From: Thermoleophilia bacterium
Lineage (GTDB): Bacteria; Actinomycetota; Thermoleophilia; Gaiellales; Gaiellaceae
Length of the DNA: 35,488 nucleotides
NCBI GenBank assembly: GCA_025934995.1
Contig: JAICWC010000019.1
Location: 1-35,488, forward strand
Reading direction: 5' to 3'
The notes under the pieces were generated by a model. It saw only the letters and a program-made list of their open reading frames with translations. It was not told the origin of the DNA and did not search any database. Shown here one piece after another: positions 1 to 6,943 of this stretch (the stretch's first letter is position 1; each line of letters begins with the position of its first letter). The translations under genes were made by a program, and so were the position numbers.

Positions 1-607
1 CATCGGCGGCGGGTTGCCGCACGTCACGGGCGCGGCCCTCGCCTTCAAGCTGCGCGCCGAGCCGCGCGTTGCGCTCGCGTTCTTCGGCGACGGCGCGACG
101 AACATCGGCACGTTCCACGAGGCGCTCAACCTCGCGCAGCTCTGGCAGGTGCCGGCGGTCTTCGTGCTCGAGGACAACCATTGGGCCGAGTCGACGCCCG
201 AGTCGCAGCACTCGCCGATCCGCGATCTCTCGGAGCGCGCGAAGGCCTTCGGGATGAAGGCGCTGAAGGCGGACGGCCAGGACGTCGAGGCGGTGTTCAA
301 GACCGTGCGCCAGGCGCTCGAGCACGCGCGCTCGGGCAAGGGCCCCGTCTTCGTGCACCTCGACACGGTGCGCTTCCACGGCCACTACATCGGCGACCCG
401 CAGGTCTACCGTGACAAGGACGAAGCGGCGGAGCTGCGCAAGACGCGCGACCCGATCGAGATCCTGCGCGAACGCATCGGTGTCGGGGACGACGACTTCG
501 CCGAGCTCGACGCCGAGGTGACGGAGATCGTCGAGGCGTCGGTCGAGTTCGCGAAGAACGGCACCGACCCCGCGCCTGAAGACGCCCTCAAGAACATCTA
601 TGCCTGA
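1..607 (+). CDS. Pyruvate/acetoin-type dehydrogenase E1 component, alpha subunit (5' partial)
   Basis: The reading frame is open from base 2 and has no start, so the N-terminal part lies outside the window; the ATG at 14 in the ORF track is internal. About 200 C-terminal residues remain. They include the thiamine-diphosphate/Mg binding stretch FFGDGATNIGTFHEALNLA and the conserved RFHGHYIGDPQVYR segment typical of E1 alpha chains of pyruvate, acetoin and branched-chain 2-oxoacid dehydrogenases. With E1 beta it forms the decarboxylating heterotetramer that transfers the acyl group to the E2 lipoyl arm. E1 beta, E2 and E3 follow on the same strand. The substrate cannot be fixed; the HGHYIGDPQ type resembles acetoin/pyruvate enzymes. 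Its stop codon lies in the left copy of a 9-bp direct repeat that recurs at the E1 beta start. Confidence 0.93.
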   Translation, partial: IGGGLPHVTGAALAFKLRAEPRVALAFFGDGATNIGTFHEALNLAQLWQVPAVFVLEDNHWAESTPESQHSPIRDLSERAKAFGMKALKADGQDVEAVFKTVRQALEHARSGKGPVFVHLDTVRFHGHYIGDPQVYRDKDEAAELRKTRDPIEILRERIGVGDDDFAELDAEVTEIVEASVEFAKNGTDPAPEDALKNIYA

Positions 608-771
608 GTCTCCTGACCGCGTGCCGCTCCCGGCCGGCGGAGCCGGCCTCCGCGGCGCGCTCTCGCCGCTCGCGGCGCGCGCCGGCGCTCGCTCGGCTCG
701 GCCGTACGCCGGGTACTGTCCTCGCCTCGCTCGCTTGGCGCACTTGCGAGCGACGAGTCAGGAGCCTCAGG
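603..771. repeat. MITE-like palindromic insertion between E1 alpha and E1 beta
   Basis: A roughly 165-bp spacer without a gene of its own separates two genes that would otherwise overlap. The 9-mer ATGCCTGAG occurs at 600-608 and again at 772-780, exactly flanking the spacer. The ends are imperfect inverted repeats: CCTGAGTCTCCTGAC at 603-617 and GTCAGGAGCCTCAGG at 757-771, with 14 of 15 positions complementary. The interior is full of hairpins: GGCCGGC-GGA-GCCGGCC at 632-648, GCGGCG/CGCCGC at 652-669 and CGCTCGC/GCGAGCG at 728-752. The right end carries AGGAG seven bases before the E1 beta ATG, so it now supplies the ribosome binding site. I read it as a small non-autonomous element or REP-like unit; its family is unknown. 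Confidence 0.6.
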
Positions 772-1752
772 ATGCCTGAGATCACCTACCGCGAGGCGGT
801 GCGCGACGCGCTCGCGACGGCGATGCGCGACGACGACGACGTCTTCATCATGGGCGAGGACATCGCCGAGATGGGCGGCTCGATGGGCGTGACGCAGGGG
901 ATGCTCGCCGAGTTCGGCCCGGAGCGCGTGCGCAACACGCCGATCTCCGAGATGGCGCTCGCCGGCACGGCGATCGGCGCCGCGATGCAGGGCATGCGGC
1001 CCGTGGCCGAGATCATGTACGAGGACTTCCTGACGCTCGCCGCCGAGCAGATCGTCAATCAGGCGGCGAAGGTGCGGTACATGTCGGGCGGGCAGATCAC
1101 CGTGCCCGTCGTCTTCCGCACGCAGGGCGGCGCCGGCTGGTCGCCCGGCGCGCAGCACGCACAGCAGCTCGAGGCGTGGTTCGTGCACATCCCCGGCCTC
1201 AAGGTCGTGTTCGCGTCGACGCCGGAGGACGTGCGCGGCCTCCTGTGGTCGGCGATCTACGACGACAACCCAGTCGTCTTCTTCGAGCATCGCACGCTCT
1301 ATCCGATCAAGGGGAACGTCCCCGAGAAGATCGAGCCGATCCCGATCGGCAAGGCGCGCACGCATCGCGAGGGCGAGGACGTGACCGTGATCGCCACCGG
1401 CCGTCTCGTGCACGAGTCGCTGAAGGCGGCGGAGGAGGCGGAATCGCAGGGCGTCTCGGTCGAGGTGATCGACCCCCGCACGCTGCAGCCGCTCGACGAC
1501 GAGGCCCTCGTCAGCTCGGTCAAGAAGACGAACCGCGCAGTCGTCGCGCACGAAGCGGTCACGCGCATGGGCTTCGGCGCCGAAGTTGCGGCGGTGCTGC
1601 AGTACCAGGCGTTCGACTGGCTCGACGCGCCGATCGAGCGCGTCGGCGCGAAGTTCGCGCCGCTGCCGTTCGCGCCGGTGATGGAACAGTTCGTCGTCCC
1701 GCACGCCGAGGACGTGCTGCAGGCCATCCTCCGCACCGTCGGGAAGAGCTGA
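772..1752 (+). CDS. Pyruvate/acetoin-type dehydrogenase E1 component, beta subunit
   Basis: At 326 aa this is a full-length E1 beta of the transketolase-like family. It contains the pyrimidine-binding N-terminal domain (FIMGEDIAEMGGSMGVTQGM, then NTPISEMALAGTAIGAAM), the central RTQGGAGWSPGAQHAQQLEAWFVHIPGLKVV segment typical of PDH/acetoin E1 beta chains, and the C-terminal transketolase domain (VTVIATGRLVHESLKAAEEA). With the upstream alpha chain it binds thiamine diphosphate and drives oxidative decarboxylation. The ATG at 772 has AGGAG seven bases upstream. The stop is one base before the GTG of E2, so those two are translationally coupled. The separation from E1 alpha is unusual and is explained by the inserted element. 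Confidence 0.95.
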   Translation: MPEITYREAVRDALATAMRDDDDVFIMGEDIAEMGGSMGVTQGMLAEFGPERVRNTPISEMALAGTAIGAAMQGMRPVAEIMYEDFLTLAAEQIVNQAAKVRYMSGGQITVPVVFRTQGGAGWSPGAQHAQQLEAWFVHIPGLKVVFASTPEDVRGLLWSAIYDDNPVVFFEHRTLYPIKGNVPEKIEPIPIGKARTHREGEDVTVIATGRLVHESLKAAEEAESQGVSVEVIDPRTLQPLDDEALVSSVKKTNRAVVAHEAVTRMGFGAEVAAVLQYQAFDWLDAPIERVGAKFAPLPFAPVMEQFVVPHAEDVLQAILRTVGKS

Positions 1753-1753
1753 C

Positions 1754-2941
1754 GTGCCGACCGAGGTGAAGCTGCCGCGGCTCGGCCAGGGCATGGAGTC
1801 CGGCACGATCATCAAGTGGCTGAAGTCGGAGGGTGACGCCGTCCAGAAGGGCGAAGCGCTCTACGAGCTCGACACGGACAAGGTGACGCAGGAGGTCGAA
1901 GCCGAGGCGACCGGGGTCCTCTTGAAGATCGCCGTCGCCGAGGGCGAGGTTCCCGTCGGCGAGACGATCGCCTTCATCGGCAAGGAAGGCGAGATGGTGC
2001 AGGTGACCGCTCCCGCGCCGAAGCCAAAGCCGGAGACCGAGAAGAAGAAAACGGACGAGCCGAAGGCCGAGCCCGAAGAGGCGCCGGCGTCCGGCGGCAC
2101 GAACGGCCGCATCAAGGCGTCGCCGCTCGCGCGGCGGATCGCTCGCGAGCGCGGCATCGAGCTGGCATCGCTGCGCGGCACGGGCCCGGACGGTCGCATC
2201 GTCGCCGAAGACGTCGAGCGCGGCGAGCTGAAGCCCGCTGCGGCAGCGGCGCCCGTTTCGTCGGGCGAGATCGAGTCGCGGCCGCTCTCGAACATCCGCA
2301 AGACGATCGCCCGCCGCCTCACGCAGGCGTGGACGGTGCCGGCGTTCCAGCTGACCGTCGACGTCGACATGACGCGAGCGAACGAGCTCGTGCAGAAGCA
2401 GCGGGAGCTCAATCCGGACGTGCGGATCACGGTCACCGACGTGCTCACCAAGGTCTGCGCGACGGCGCTTGTGCGCCATCCCGACATGAACGTGCAGTAC
2501 ACCGACGACGCGCTGCTCGCATTTCCGAGCGCCGATGTCGGAATCGCCGTCGCGGCACCGCAAGGCCTCGTCGTCCCCGTCGTCAAGAATGCGGAGCGGA
2601 TGACGATCGCCCAGATCGCCGGCGTGCGCGGTGACCTCGTCTCTCGCGCGCGCGACAACAAGCTGCGCAGCGACGATCTCGAGGGCGGCACGTTCACGAT
2701 CTCGAATCTCGGCATGTACGACGTCGACCAGTTCATCGCGGTCCTCAACCCGCCGCAGGCGTCCATTCTCGCCGTCGGGCAGACACGCGACATGGTCGTC
2801 CCGCGCGGCGGCGAGCCGACCGTGCTGCCCGTCATGACGATGACGATCACCTGCGACCACCGCGCCGTCGACGGCGCGACGGGCGCCGCGTTCCTGAAGA
2901 CGATCAAGGCGTTCCTCCAGGACCCGGGGCTCGCTCTCTGA
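1754..2941 (+). CDS. Dihydrolipoamide acyltransferase (E2) of the 2-oxoacid dehydrogenase complex
   Basis: This 395-aa protein has the full E2 layout: one lipoyl domain at about 1-80 with the lipoylated lysine in ELDTDKVTQEVE (K43), an acidic/proline/lysine-rich hinge, the peripheral-subunit binding domain at about 118-156 (ASPLARRIARERGIELASLRGTG), a second linker, and the catalytic domain ending with DHRAVDGATGAAFL, where His369 and the following Asp are the active-site signature. It accepts the acyl group from E1 on the swinging lipoyl arm and passes it to CoA. The start is GTG, one base after the E1 beta stop. A single lipoyl domain is common outside the proteobacterial three-domain enzymes. 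Acyl specificity cannot be read from the sequence. Confidence 0.95.
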   Translation: MPTEVKLPRLGQGMESGTIIKWLKSEGDAVQKGEALYELDTDKVTQEVEAEATGVLLKIAVAEGEVPVGETIAFIGKEGEMVQVTAPAPKPKPETEKKKTDEPKAEPEEAPASGGTNGRIKASPLARRIARERGIELASLRGTGPDGRIVAEDVERGELKPAAAAAPVSSGEIESRPLSNIRKTIARRLTQAWTVPAFQLTVDVDMTRANELVQKQRELNPDVRITVTDVLTKVCATALVRHPDMNVQYTDDALLAFPSADVGIAVAAPQGLVVPVVKNAERMTIAQIAGVRGDLVSRARDNKLRSDDLEGGTFTISNLGMYDVDQFIAVLNPPQASILAVGQTRDMVVPRGGEPTVLPVMTMTITCDHRAVDGATGAAFLKTIKAFLQDPGLAL

Positions 2942-2943
2942 GA

Positions 2944-3279
2944 ATGGCGCCGAGCGTCTGGTACCACGTCAAAGACCTCGACGAGGCGCGGCGCTTCTAC
3001 CGCGAGACGCTCGGGTTCGAGGAGACGGCCGTCGACTTCACCGAGCGCTGGTCGCACGTGCAGCACGGCGTGATGCAGGTCGGCCTCGTCGAGGGACAGC
3101 CGCGCGACGACGGCGTCGTCGCCCATGTGGACGTCGACGACGTGAAGGCGGAGGCCGACCGCCTGCGCGGCGAAGGCGTGAACGTCGGCGTCGTCGTCGA
3201 GATCCCGCAGGGCGTCATGCGCCTGCTGGACGTCTACGACCCCGACGGGAATCGCATTCAGTTGGCTCAGGAGCTTTGA
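2944..3279 (+). CDS. VOC-family (glyoxalase/bleomycin-resistance fold) protein
   Basis: This 111-aa, single-domain vicinal oxygen chelate protein shows the two beta-alpha-beta-beta-beta halves: SVWYHVKDLDEARRFYRETLGF at the start and VAHVDVDDVKAEADRLRGEGV in the second half, ending LLDVYDPDGNRIQLAQEL. In many VOC enzymes the last metal ligand is the Glu of a GNxIEL motif. Here that position reads Gln (NRIQL), so metal binding may be altered and no reaction can be assigned. It starts two bases after the E2 stop and so belongs to the E2 transcript. A role linked to the dehydrogenase complex is possible only by context. Confidence 0.85.
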   Translation: MAPSVWYHVKDLDEARRFYRETLGFEETAVDFTERWSHVQHGVMQVGLVEGQPRDDGVVAHVDVDDVKAEADRLRGEGVNVGVVVEIPQGVMRLLDVYDPDGNRIQLAQEL

Positions 3280-3310
3280 ACGTCGGCATCCCGACAGGCC
3301 GACAGACGGA

Positions 3311-3368
3311 GCTAAGGCGAAGCGTTAGCGACGGCCGCACGAGTGCGCGGGGATGGCGCGAAGCGCCA
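3311..3368. repeat. Short hairpins with GAA loops in the VOC-GNAT spacer
   Basis: Two small palindromes with the same GAA loop lie in the 199-bp spacer at 3280-3478. One is GCTAA-g-GC-GAA-GC-g-TTAGC at 3311-3329, with a single mismatch pair. The other is TGGCGC-GAA-GCGCCA at 3354-3368. The spacer is bounded by an 8-bp inverted repeat, AGGAGCTT at 3269-3276 and AAGCTCCT at 3454-3461. They resemble the interior of the element at 603-771 in style but not in exact sequence. Confidence 0.5.
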
Positions 3369-3422
3369 CCACCACGCACGCTGGCTTTGGGCCGGTCGAC
3401 GGAGCGAGCTCTACCGCGCGGA

Positions 3423-3452
3423 GCGCAGCCGAGACCGCGCTCTCGGCTGCGC
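3423..3452. repeat. Perfect 12-bp inverted repeat (hairpin)
   Basis: GCGCAGCCGAGA at 3423-3434 and TCTCGGCTGCGC at 3441-3452 are perfect reverse complements around a 6-nt loop (CCGCGC). No T-tract follows, so it is not a classic intrinsic terminator. It stands directly upstream of a second, longer palindrome and could act as an mRNA processing or stability element. Confidence 0.7.
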
Positions 3453-3462
3453 GAAGCTCCTT

Positions 3463-3496
3463 CTCTACGGGGCGCAGCTTGCTGCGCCCCGTAGAG
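3463..3496. repeat. Perfect 16-bp inverted repeat covering the GNAT gene start
   Basis: CTCTACGGGGCGCAGC at 3463-3478 and GCTGCGCCCCGTAGAG at 3481-3496 are exact reverse complements separated by only TT. The probable TTG start codon of the acetyltransferase (3479-3481) sits at the tip, and the 3' arm encodes its first residues (LRPVE). The hairpin would sequester the start region in the mRNA. Confidence 0.8.
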
Positions 3497-3931
3497 CTGC
3501 GGGACCTTCGGTTTCTTCGAGACATGCTCCGGCATGCGTACTACTGGCGGCTCGAGGAGGACCGTGAGCGGCCCGTCTACCGGTACGTGCAGAATTGGGG
3601 CCGCGCGGGCGACGCGGGTGTGATTGCGCTCGACGGGCCGCATCCGGCGGGCGCCGCGTGGTACCGGCTGTTCGACGAGCGTGCGCCGGGCTTCGGCTTC
3701 GTCGACGAGCGGACGCCCGAGCTGACGATCGCCGTCGTGCCGAGCCGGCGCGGGAAGGGCACCGGCAGAGAGATGTTGACGGCGCTGCTCGACCGGGCCC
3801 GCGCGGACGGCTACGACGCCGTCTCGCTCAGCGCCGCACACGAGCAGACCGAGTACTACGGGCACTTCGGCTTCGTGCCGGTTCGTGAGACGGCGTACGC
3901 CGTGACGATGCAACTAGCCTTGAAATCGTGA
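3479..3931 (+). CDS. GNAT-family N-acetyltransferase
   Basis: The ORF track begins at the ATG at 3353, but its first 42 residues are Ala/Ser/Thr-rich and simply translate palindromic spacer DNA. The family-like sequence begins LLRPVELRDLRFLRDMLRHAYYWR, so I place the start at TTG 3479, giving 150 aa. The GNAT core is clear: beta-4 ELTIAVVPSRRGKGTGREMLTALLDRARADG contains the acetyl-CoA pyrophosphate loop (R-R-G-K-G-T-G), followed by VSLSAAHEQTEYYGHFGFVPV. The enzyme should acetylate a small amine or protein N-terminus; the substrate is unknown. The lpd gene follows 18 bp later. The start codon lies in the loop of a perfect 16-bp hairpin, which is odd and may limit translation. An alternative is that the longer 192-aa form is made. 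Confidence 0.85.
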   Translation: MLRPVELRDLRFLRDMLRHAYYWRLEEDRERPVYRYVQNWGRAGDAGVIALDGPHPAGAAWYRLFDERAPGFGFVDERTPELTIAVVPSRRGKGTGREMLTALLDRARADGYDAVSLSAAHEQTEYYGHFGFVPVRETAYAVTMQLALKS

Positions 3932-3949
3932 TCGACAGGGAGAAGAGCA

Positions 3950-5359
3950 ATGGACGTTGACGTCGCCGTTCTCGGGGGCGGCCCCGGCGGCTACACGGCC
4001 GCGATCCGGGCCGCCCAGCTGGGCGCGAAGGTCACGTGTATCGAGAAGGAGCCGGAGCTCGGCGGCACGTGCCTACGGGTCGGGTGCATTCCGACGAAGG
4101 CGTGGGTACAGACCGCGTTCGCGCTCAAGGAAGCGCACGAGAGCTTTGCGAAGTTCGGTGTGAAGGTGGGGGAGCCGCAGCTCGACTTCGGCGCGTCCAA
4201 CGAGTGGAAGGCCGGGGTCGTCAAGCAGATGACGACCGGCGTCGCCGGGCTCCTCAAGGCCAACGGCGTCGAATGGGTCAAGGGCACCGGCACGTTCAGG
4301 GATGCATCGACGATCGCCGTCGAGGGCGGCGAGGACGTCAACTTCAAGAGTGCAGTCATCGCCACGGGCTCGTACCCGCTGCGCCCCCCGATCCCCGGGC
4401 TCGACTCGCCGCGCTGCGTCGACTCGACGGGGCTGCTCGCGCAGACCGAGCTGCCCAGGCGTCTGGTCATCCTCGGCGGCGGCATCATCGGCTGCGAGTT
4501 CGCGTCGATCTTCAGTCGCTTCGGCTCCGAGGTGACGATCATCGAGATGCTCGACACGCTCATTCCGCAAGAGGACCTGGATGCGCGCAAGGAGCTCGCG
4601 AAGCAGTTCCAGAAGCGGGGCATCGCGCTGCAGCTCGGCAAGCAGTGCAAGGAAGTGCGAGACGACGGCTCGCAGCTGACGGTCACGTTCGGCGAGGGCG
4701 AGACGGTGCAGGCCGACCTGATGCTCGTCAGCGTCGGACGCGGTCCGACCGTCGAAGGTCTCGGCCTCGAGGACATCGGGGTCGAGTTCGACAAGCGGAA
4801 GGGGATCGTCAACGACGATCGCAGACAGACGACCCGGCAGAACATCTATGCGGTCGGCGACTGCGCCGGGCATTGGCAGCTCGCGCACACCGCGTTTCGC
4901 GAGGGCGAGGTCGCGGCCGAGAACGCGTGCGGCCACCACGCGATCGTCGACGTCCGCGCCGTTCCGCGCCCCATCTACACGGACCCCGAGATCGCGGCGG
5001 TCGGCCTGACCGAGGCCGAGGCGCGCGACCAGTACGGCGACGACGTTGCCGTCGGCCAGTTCCCGTGGGTCGCGAACGCACGCGCGGTCATGCAGGACGA
5101 GACCGTCGGCTGGGTGAAGTCGATCCACGAGACGCGGTACGGGGAGCTGCTCGGCCTCGTCATGGTCGGCCCGCACGTGACCGACATGATCGAGGCGGGC
5201 GTCATCGCGATCGACGCCGAGTCGACGGTCGAGACGGTTGCCGACGGTGTGGCGCCGCATCCCACCCTCTCGGAGGCGATCAAGGAAGCGGGCCTCGTCG
5301 CGCTCGGCCGTGCCATCCACGTCCCGAACCGGAAGCCGAGGGCCGCGGCGACTGCATAA
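3950..5359 (+). CDS. lpdA: Dihydrolipoamide dehydrogenase (E3)
   Basis: This 469-aa flavoprotein reoxidises dihydrolipoyl groups of E2 and passes electrons to NAD+. It has an N-terminal FAD-binding GGGPGGYTAAIRAAQLG, the redox-active disulfide in GGTCLRVGCIPTK (C41/C46), a second dinucleotide-binding motif LGGGIIGCEFASIFSRFG for NAD, the FAD-contacting IYAVGDCAG, and the C-terminal dimer-interface HPTLSEAIKEA with the catalytic His-Glu pair. The length is normal for the family. GGGAG lies before the ATG at 3950. It is the last member of the E1-E2-E3 series, though the palindromic spacer upstream of the GNAT gene could separate its transcription from E1/E2. Confidence 0.97.
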   Translation: MDVDVAVLGGGPGGYTAAIRAAQLGAKVTCIEKEPELGGTCLRVGCIPTKAWVQTAFALKEAHESFAKFGVKVGEPQLDFGASNEWKAGVVKQMTTGVAGLLKANGVEWVKGTGTFRDASTIAVEGGEDVNFKSAVIATGSYPLRPPIPGLDSPRCVDSTGLLAQTELPRRLVILGGGIIGCEFASIFSRFGSEVTIIEMLDTLIPQEDLDARKELAKQFQKRGIALQLGKQCKEVRDDGSQLTVTFGEGETVQADLMLVSVGRGPTVEGLGLEDIGVEFDKRKGIVNDDRRQTTRQNIYAVGDCAGHWQLAHTAFREGEVAAENACGHHAIVDVRAVPRPIYTDPEIAAVGLTEAEARDQYGDDVAVGQFPWVANARAVMQDETVGWVKSIHETRYGELLGLVMVGPHVTDMIEAGVIAIDAESTVETVADGVAPHPTLSEAIKEAGLVALGRAIHVPNRKPRAAATA

Positions 5360-5390
5360 CCGGAGAGCGGGCGGGAACGTTGTCTAGGCG

Positions 5391-5477
5391 ATGTCGCTCG
5401 CTCTCCTCTTCATCCTCACCGCGGTCTCGGTCGCGGCCGCGCTCGCATCGCTCGCGTTCGCGCTCGCCCGCACCTAG
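5391..5477 (+). CDS. Possible 28-aa single-pass membrane peptide
   Basis: This frame is too short for the ORF track: 28 codons from ATG to TAG encode an almost purely hydrophobic peptide (MSLALLFILTAVSVAAALASLAFALART) with one predicted helix and a basic C-terminal end. It occupies the spacer between lpd and the sigma factor gene. No good ribosome binding site is visible. Ala/Leu-rich runs arise easily in GC-rich DNA, so it may be chance. Function unknown. Confidence 0.3.
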   Translation: MSLALLFILTAVSVAAALASLAFALART

Positions 5478-5538
5478 CGACCCGTCGCGACCGCCGGCGC
5501 CGCCGCAAGTTTTGCTGCTTTTCGGCATCAACTAGGGC

Positions 5539-6849
5539 ATGGCGCCCCGACTCGCGCAGACGTCCGGCGTGGACCGAGCCTTCGAGCGGCTCTACCGTCA
5601 CCACGCCGCCGACGTCTACCGCTACGCGCTCGCTGTCCTCCACAACCAGGCGGACGCCGAGGACGTGACGCAGACCACGTTCATGAACGCGTATCGCGCC
5701 CTGGAGCGAGGCGACACGCCCCGCGCTCCACACAACTGGCTGATCGCGATCGCGCACAACGTCTGTCGCCAGCGTTTCCGCACGGCCGCGCGCCGCGTCC
5801 AGGAGGTGGGCTTCGACGACGACGTCGCCGACCAGTTCGTCCGCCCGGACGATGACGACGCGCCGACGTCGGCCGACGTCCGTCGGGCGCTCGGTCATCT
5901 GGCGTTCAATCAGCGCGCAGCGCTCGTCATGCGCGAGCTCGAGGGACGCTCGTACGCGGAAATCGCCGACCTGCTCGAGTTGAGCGTCACCGCGGTCGAG
6001 ACGCTGATCTTTCGAGCTCGTCGCGCGTTGCGCGAGCAGCTCGACGGCGCGCTGACGTGCGGACAGGCGGAGCCGCTGCTTTCACGCCGGCTCGACGGCG
6101 AGCTGACGAAGGCCGACCGTGGACAGTTGCGCGCCCATCTCCGCGAGTGCAGCGGTTGCAGGACGCTCGCGCGCAGCCAGCGGGCGCAGCGGAGCGCCCT
6201 CCGCACGCTCGGCGAGATCCCGTTGCCCTCCTCGCTCACGGCGCTGTTCGGTGGAGGCGCGTCGGTCGGGACGGCCGTCGCGGTGAAGGCCGCGGCGGTT
6301 GTCGTCGCCGCAGGCGTGATCGGCGGCGTCGGGTACGACGTCCACCACGCGCTCGCCCCGCCGTCCCCGGAGCAGCGCCACCGCGCAGCGGTTACCCGCG
6401 CCGTCGCGGCGGGGCCGCGGACGCCGCGCGTCGCCGTCACACATGTGCCTGCAGTGGCCGCTGCGGTCGTCGCCCCCGCTCGACGTGCGGCGACTCACAG
6501 GCTGAAGCGGCGCCGTGGCGGCTCGCACGCGGCCGCCGTCCTCCACCGCCCGGCATCCTCCACCGACGTGCCCGCGGAAGCCGCGCCGCCTGCGGTCGAG
6601 CGGGGCGACGCGGAGATCAGGGGCAAGGCCAAGGGCAACGGCAAAGCGAACGGCGGCGCAGGCGAGGCTCCGCCGCCGCAGTCCGCCGCGCCCACCGCTT
6701 CGCACGGGCGCCCGGACGGCACCCCCGGAAAATCCCATGCGAAAGGCGCGGCGCTGCCGGTGCTCCCGGCGATCGCAGTCGACGGCCTTACACAGACTTC
6801 ACAAAATCGAGGCGCAAGGAACGACGCGATGCGGCATCTTCATCCATAG
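5539..6849 (+). CDS. ECF-type sigma-70 factor fused to zinc-finger anti-sigma-like domain and membrane helix
   Basis: This 436-aa protein has sigma region 2 at about 13-80 (FERLYRHHAADVYRYALAVL, then AEDVTQTTFMNAYRAL) and region 4 at about 112-168 (FNQRAALVMRELEGRSYAEIADLLELSVTAVETLIFRARRAL). A zf-HC2/ZAS-like segment follows with C174 and the H200-x3-C204-x2-C207 signature. One hydrophobic helix spans about 242-267, and the tail of about 170 residues is rich in Ala, Pro, Arg and Gly. Zinc-binding anti-sigma domains normally sit on a separate membrane protein that holds the sigma factor; here both appear on one chain. The protein may therefore be membrane-tethered and autoinhibited, with an extracytoplasmic tail as sensor or wall anchor. 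That role is inference. A strong terminator follows 21 bp after the stop. Confidence 0.88.
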   Translation: MAPRLAQTSGVDRAFERLYRHHAADVYRYALAVLHNQADAEDVTQTTFMNAYRALERGDTPRAPHNWLIAIAHNVCRQRFRTAARRVQEVGFDDDVADQFVRPDDDDAPTSADVRRALGHLAFNQRAALVMRELEGRSYAEIADLLELSVTAVETLIFRARRALREQLDGALTCGQAEPLLSRRLDGELTKADRGQLRAHLRECSGCRTLARSQRAQRSALRTLGEIPLPSSLTALFGGGASVGTAVAVKAAAVVVAAGVIGGVGYDVHHALAPPSPEQRHRAAVTRAVAAGPRTPRVAVTHVPAVAAAVVAPARRAATHRLKRRRGGSHAAAVLHRPASSTDVPAEAAPPAVERGDAEIRGKAKGNGKANGGAGEAPPPQSAAPTASHGRPDGTPGKSHAKGAALPVLPAIAVDGLTQTSQNRGARNDAMRHLHP

Positions 6850-6870
6850 GACGTGCCCTCGTCCCTAACA

Positions 6871-6912
6871 CCCTCCGGGGCCATGCCGCCCGCGGGCCCC
6901 GGAGGGGTTTTT
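6871..6912 (+). terminator. Intrinsic terminator after the sigma factor gene
   Basis: CCCTCCGGGGCC at 6871-6882 and GGCCCCGGAGGG at 6895-6906 form a perfect 12-bp stem with a 12-nt loop, followed by GTTTTT. This is the clearest rho-independent terminator in the window and ends the sigma factor transcript. Confidence 0.93.
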
Positions 6913-6931
6913 CTTCCCTGGACGAGCTTGG

Positions 6932-6937
6932 TACGGT
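6932..6937 (+). promoter_or_regulatory. -10 element TACGGT for the small membrane protein/hisC pair
   Basis: TACGGT fits the actinobacterial -10 consensus TANNNT and ends six bases before the ATG at 6944. Transcription would begin at or next to the start codon, giving a leaderless mRNA. No convincing -35 is visible. Confidence 0.5.
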
Positions 6938-6943
6938 CACGGC

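Noticed and set aside
598-1815. 405-aa minus-strand ORF opposite E1 beta
   Set aside because: Asp/Arg/His-rich shadow of a strongly recognisable gene, typical of antisense frames in GC-rich DNA.
3353-3478. ATG 3353 as start of the GNAT gene
   Set aside because: The 42 residues before LLRPVEL are Ala/Ser/Thr-rich translation of palindromes and do not resemble a GNAT N-terminus; not fully excluded.
5374-5395. GGAAC-like ECF promoter before the 28-codon frame
   Set aside because: Spacing to a CGTC-like -10 is too short and the -10 match is poor.
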